This document shows positions 5,696 to 7,914 of a stretch of 7,914 nucleotides of DNA, piece after piece (within the stretch, counting starts at the first letter, position 1; each line of letters opens with the position of its first letter). Below the pieces are notes generated by a model that had not been told where the DNA came from, ran no database searches, and was given only the letters and a program-made list of their open reading frames with translations. The DNA is from Candidatus Woesearchaeota archaeon (GTDB taxonomy: Archaea; Nanobdellota; Nanobdellia; Woesearchaeales; ARS49): NCBI GenBank assembly GCA_016203425.1, contig JACQMU010000084.1, positions 1 to 7,914 on the forward strand, in the 5' to 3' direction. The translations under genes and the position numbers were made by a program.

Positions 5696-5703
5696 TTTTA
5701 TAA
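5696..5703 (-). promoter_or_regulatory. TATA box of the four-cysteine membrane protein gene
   Basis: TTATAAAA on the minus strand is centred about 26 bases upstream of ATG 5674, in the 43-base gap after the preceding gene. It implies separate transcription from the thermosome operon and a leaderless start. Confidence 0.65.
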
Positions 5704-5717
5704 TTGTTTCGTCAGCA

Positions 5718-6083
5718 TTACAATGCAAGATATGTTGGCGTCTGTTGTTCTTTTGGCTGTTCTTTCTCTTGATAAAGTGTTCCTGTGATGTGTGCTGTTG
5801 CGCAAAAACTTGCTGTTTTAAAGCTTGTTATGTTTGCCAGATACTGTTTTTGTGATGCTAAATAACTGTCGACGCGTTCGAGGAATTCTTGTGTTGTTGG
5901 CACTCTTCCTGTGAATGCAAATGGGAGATTGTGAGTTTTGTCAGGAAGCTTTATTCTTATTCTTCTGCGCGAAGCAAACATTTGTTCTGCAGTTGTTTCG
6001 CAGATTTTTTCTGTTTTTGTTGCTGCATCTGGAAGAATGTCTGTTATGTCGCCGAGAATTATGCGTGTGAGTGGCATGAACAT
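5718..6083 (-). CDS. Uncharacterised small protein B, paralogue of the upstream gene product
   Basis: The product is 121 residues from the ATG at 6083, which overlaps the upstream TGA by one base (TGATG); a GTG at 6086 would add one residue and is an alternative. No signal peptide or membrane segment is seen, so it is cytoplasmic. Residues 42-47 (IRIKLP) and 63-107 (from TTQEFLERVDSYL to HITGTLYQEK) align with protein A encoded just upstream: over 45 gapless positions I count 17 identities, including TT, VD, Q78, Y81, A83, T86, F88, F93 and I-x-G-x-LY-x-E. The C-terminus is a charged glutamine/lysine/proline tail. It is the third gene after the thermosome start and presumably co-transcribed. 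No catalytic motif is recognised. A role with the chaperonin is suggested only by linkage. Confidence 0.75.
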   Translation of the reverse strand: MFMPLTRIILGDITDILPDAATKTEKICETTAEQMFASRRRIRIKLPDKTHNLPFAFTGRVPTTQEFLERVDSYLASQKQYLANITSFKTASFCATAHITGTLYQEKEQPKEQQTPTYLAL

Positions 6084-6496
6084 CACTCAACAATCTTGTC
6101 GTCAAAAGAATCTGTTATGTCTGAGACAGCTTCCGCAGCACGCGGTTGTGTTTGTGTTGCTGCTGCTCGTTCTTTGTATAATTCTCCTCTTATTTCTGGA
6201 TATCTGAAAAATCCTGAATAGCCGAAAAATGTTACTTTTGCAACGTAATATCCTTGATCTCTGAGTGTATCATCTACAATATTAAGCCACCCTTCTGTTG
6301 TAAAAATATCTTCGTGTGTTACTCTGTCTTTTGATATTGGAAGATTTATTCTTAGTTTTAAAAACTCCAGTAATTGTATTGCAACATGTCCTTCAGGATT
6401 CCAGCTTAAATAAACAGATGCCTTGCCTAAAGAATCTAAATCACGTGACTTTACATGATTTAATATGTGATCAAATGTTATTCTGCTTTCTGTCAT
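6083..6496 (-). CDS. Uncharacterised small protein A, thermosome-linked, paralogue of the next gene product
   Basis: The product is 137 residues; its ATG at 6496 comes one base after the thermosome TGA (TGAGATG), so translation is probably coupled. It is soluble. Residues 5-25 are helical and charged, 27-53 contain alternating hydrophobics (ASVYLSWNPEGHVAIQLLEF, then LRINLP), and 66-110 run from TTEGWLNIVDDTL through YYVAKVTFFGYSGFF to EIRGELYKER. The last block aligns without gaps with protein B. A low-complexity A/T/Q-rich stretch (111-124) and an acidic end (SDITDSFDDKIVE) follow. The family is unknown to me. The strand-rich core suggests a small alpha/beta fold; whether A and B pair as a heterodimer is untested. 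Confidence 0.78.
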   Translation of the reverse strand: MTESRITFDHILNHVKSRDLDSLGKASVYLSWNPEGHVAIQLLEFLKLRINLPISKDRVTHEDIFTTEGWLNIVDDTLRDQGYYVAKVTFFGYSGFFRYPEIRGELYKERAAATQTQPRAAEAVSDITDSFDDKIVE

Positions 6497-6497
6497 C

Positions 6498-7914
6498 TCA
6501 ATATTCTCCGCCCATTGGCGGCATTCCGCCCATTCCTGGGGGCATTCCGCCGCCTGATTTTGAGCCGCCTGCTATCACATCATCAATGCGCAATATCATT
6601 TGTGCGACTTCTGATGCTGAGCTTATTGCTTGTGTTTTTATTTTCAATGGTTCGATGACGCCTTCTTTCCAGCTGTCTACAACGTGGCCTGTGTTTACGT
6701 TGACTCCTGCCCATTTTTGTTTTTTGTCATGTGCTGCTTTTAATTCTGTCAGCACATCAATTGGGTCTAAGCCTGCATTTTCTGCTAATGTTCTTGGTAT
6801 GACTTCCATTGCTTGTGCAAATGCTTGCACTGCTAATTGTTCTCTGCCGGACAATGATTCTGCAAACTTGCGAAGTTCTTTCGCAAGCTCAATTTCTACA
6901 GCTCCTGCGCCTGCAACTACTTTTCCTGATTTCAGTGCTGCTGCTACGTCGCCGATTGCGTCTGTCATTGCTCTTTTTACTTCGTCGACAACGTGGTCTG
7001 TTCCGCCTTTAATCAATATTGTTACTGATTTTGGGTTTTTACAATCCACGACATACGTCAATTCTTCGTCTCCGTATTTTACTTCTTCAACCTTTCCAGC
7101 GCTCCCTAAATCTTTTGCATTCAAATCTTCTAAATTGCTGACGATGCTTGCGCCTGTTGCTCGCGCGAGTGCTTCCATGTCTGATTTCTTGACGCGTCGT
7201 GCTGCGTAAATGCCTTTTTTTGCAAGGAAGTGTTGTGCAACATCGTCTATGCCTTTTTGGCAGAAAACAACGTTTGCCCCTGATGCCGCAATTTTATCTA
7301 CTTTCTGTCTGAGCATTTTTTCTTCTTGGTCTAGAAATGCAGTCATTTGGTTTGGGTCTGTTATTGAAATTTTTGCGTCTATTTCTGTGTCTTTTATCTC
7401 AATAGCCGCATCAAGCAGTGCAATCTTTGCGTTGTGTACGCAGCGGGGCATGCCTGAGTGTACTGCTTCTTTTTCAAGGACTATGCCTGTTATTAATTCT
7501 GATTGTTCTACTGAGCTGCCGACTTTTTTTTCAAGCTTGATGTTTTCTTTGTCAAATATAATTCCGTGCTCGTTCTTGTCAAGGACGTGTTTTACTGCAG
7601 AAACTGCTATTTTTGAAAGTTTTTCTTTTGCAGCTTGTGCTGCGCCTTTGCTTGCGAGTGCTGTTGATGCAATCATTGTTAGTTTTTCGTCTTCTTTTTC
7701 TGTTATTGGTTCTGCCATGTTGTTGAGTATTTCTTGTGCTTTTTCTGCTGCAATTCTGTAGCCGCGTGCAACTACTGTTGGGTGTATTTCTTGGTCAAGG
7801 AGTGTTTCTGCTTGTTTCAAAAGTTCTCCTGCAATGACAACTGCTGTTGTCGTGCCGTCGCCTACTTCTTTTTCTTGTGTTTTTGCTATTCCCACAATCA
7901 TTTTTGCTGCGGGA
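6498..7914 (-). CDS. thsA: Thermosome subunit, group II chaperonin (partial, N-terminus beyond right edge)
   Basis: The fragment holds the C-terminal 471 residues; it begins PAAKM, and about 70-80 N-terminal residues are missing. Group II chaperonins form ATP-driven double rings that fold cytosolic proteins under a built-in lid. Visible signatures are [16 protein letters not shown] near the fragment start (ATP-binding GDGTT, D19 of the fragment), an apical segment with the [20 protein letters not shown] region (about 236-255), TDAIGDV with the hydrolysis-associated aspartate (D318), and the second equatorial block LTELKAAH followed by [13 protein letters not shown] and [12 protein letters not shown]. 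The C-terminus is the typical GGM-rich tail ([17 protein letters not shown]). One oddity is GAGA at 335-338, where GGGA is usual. Which subunit type this is cannot be told. Two small paralogous genes follow in the same operon. Confidence 0.97.
   Translation of the reverse strand, partial: PAAKMIVGIAKTQEKEVGDGTTTAVVIAGELLKQAETLLDQEIHPTVVARGYRIAAEKAQEILNNMAEPITEKEDEKLTMIASTALASKGAAQAAKEKLSKIAVSAVKHVLDKNEHGIIFDKENIKLEKKVGSSVEQSELITGIVLEKEAVHSGMPRCVHNAKIALLDAAIEIKDTEIDAKISITDPNQMTAFLDQEEKMLRQKVDKIAASGANVVFCQKGIDDVAQHFLAKKGIYAARRVKKSDMEALARATGASIVSNLEDLNAKDLGSAGKVEEVKYGDEELTYVVDCKNPKSVTILIKGGTDHVVDEVKRAMTDAIGDVAAALKSGKVVAGAGAVEIELAKELRKFAESLSGREQLAVQAFAQAMEVIPRTLAENAGLDPIDVLTELKAAHDKKQKWAGVNVNTGHVVDSWKEGVIEPLKIKTQAISSASEVAQMILRIDDVIAGGSKSGGGMPPGMGGMPPMGGEY

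Noticed and set aside
5675..5728. Eighteen-residue extension of the four-cysteine membrane protein
   Set aside because: It would span a TATA box and overlap the upstream gene, and it adds a hydrophilic stretch before the membrane anchor.
6316..7209. Plus-strand 297-codon open frame, and the neighbouring 183-codon frame at 7210-7761
   Set aside because: Both are antisense to the thermosome gene, whose family signatures are unmistakable.

Overview
The window is a gene-dense stretch of an archaeal genome. The evidence is a group II chaperonin (thermosome), an archaeal-type glutamyl-tRNA synthetase with a helical N-terminal extension, a VapBC pair with an archaeal VapB-type antitoxin, TATA-box promoters about 25-28 bases upstream of apparently leaderless starts, oligo-T terminators and mostly 0-4 base gene junctions. 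The many small uncharacterised proteins and the proline-rich coiled-coil protein ending KKRLFGL suggest a DPANN-type archaeon (Woesearchaeota/Pacearchaeota-like). That lineage call is an inference from composition and style, not a search result.

Layout, left to right. (1) Bases 1-694, minus strand: a left-truncated, membrane-anchored protein with two thioredoxin-like domains, each with its own CxxC and a later RLP (cis-proline-like) motif. (2) Bases 805-1323, plus strand, divergent from it: a secreted protein with ten cysteines. The two genes are separated only by a short promoter region and together suggest thiol-disulfide chemistry outside the cytoplasm. (3) Bases 1465-2581, plus strand: a two-gene operon of coiled-coil proteins, one acidic with a proline-rich tail and one with basic ends; neither is recognised. 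(4) Bases 2582-4488, minus strand: gltX followed by a 70-residue one-pass membrane protein whose start overlaps the gltX stop; this operon converges on the preceding one with no intergenic base. (5) Bases 4537-5166, minus strand: vapB-vapC, preceded by a tandem 6-base repeat that forms a palindrome between the TATA box and the start codon. (6) Bases 5207-5674, minus strand: a signal-anchored extracytoplasmic protein with four cysteines and its own promoter. (7) Bases 5718-7914, minus strand: the C-terminal 471 residues of a thermosome subunit followed, with 1-base spacing and then an overlap, by two small proteins that are diverged paralogues of each other.

The least explained parts are the chaperonin-linked paralogue pair, the divergent redox/cysteine-rich pair, and the repeat operator in front of vapB. 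I saw no tRNA, rRNA, CRISPR array, insertion sequence or origin. Most genes fit the standard genetic code without frameshifts; the only truncations are at the window edges.
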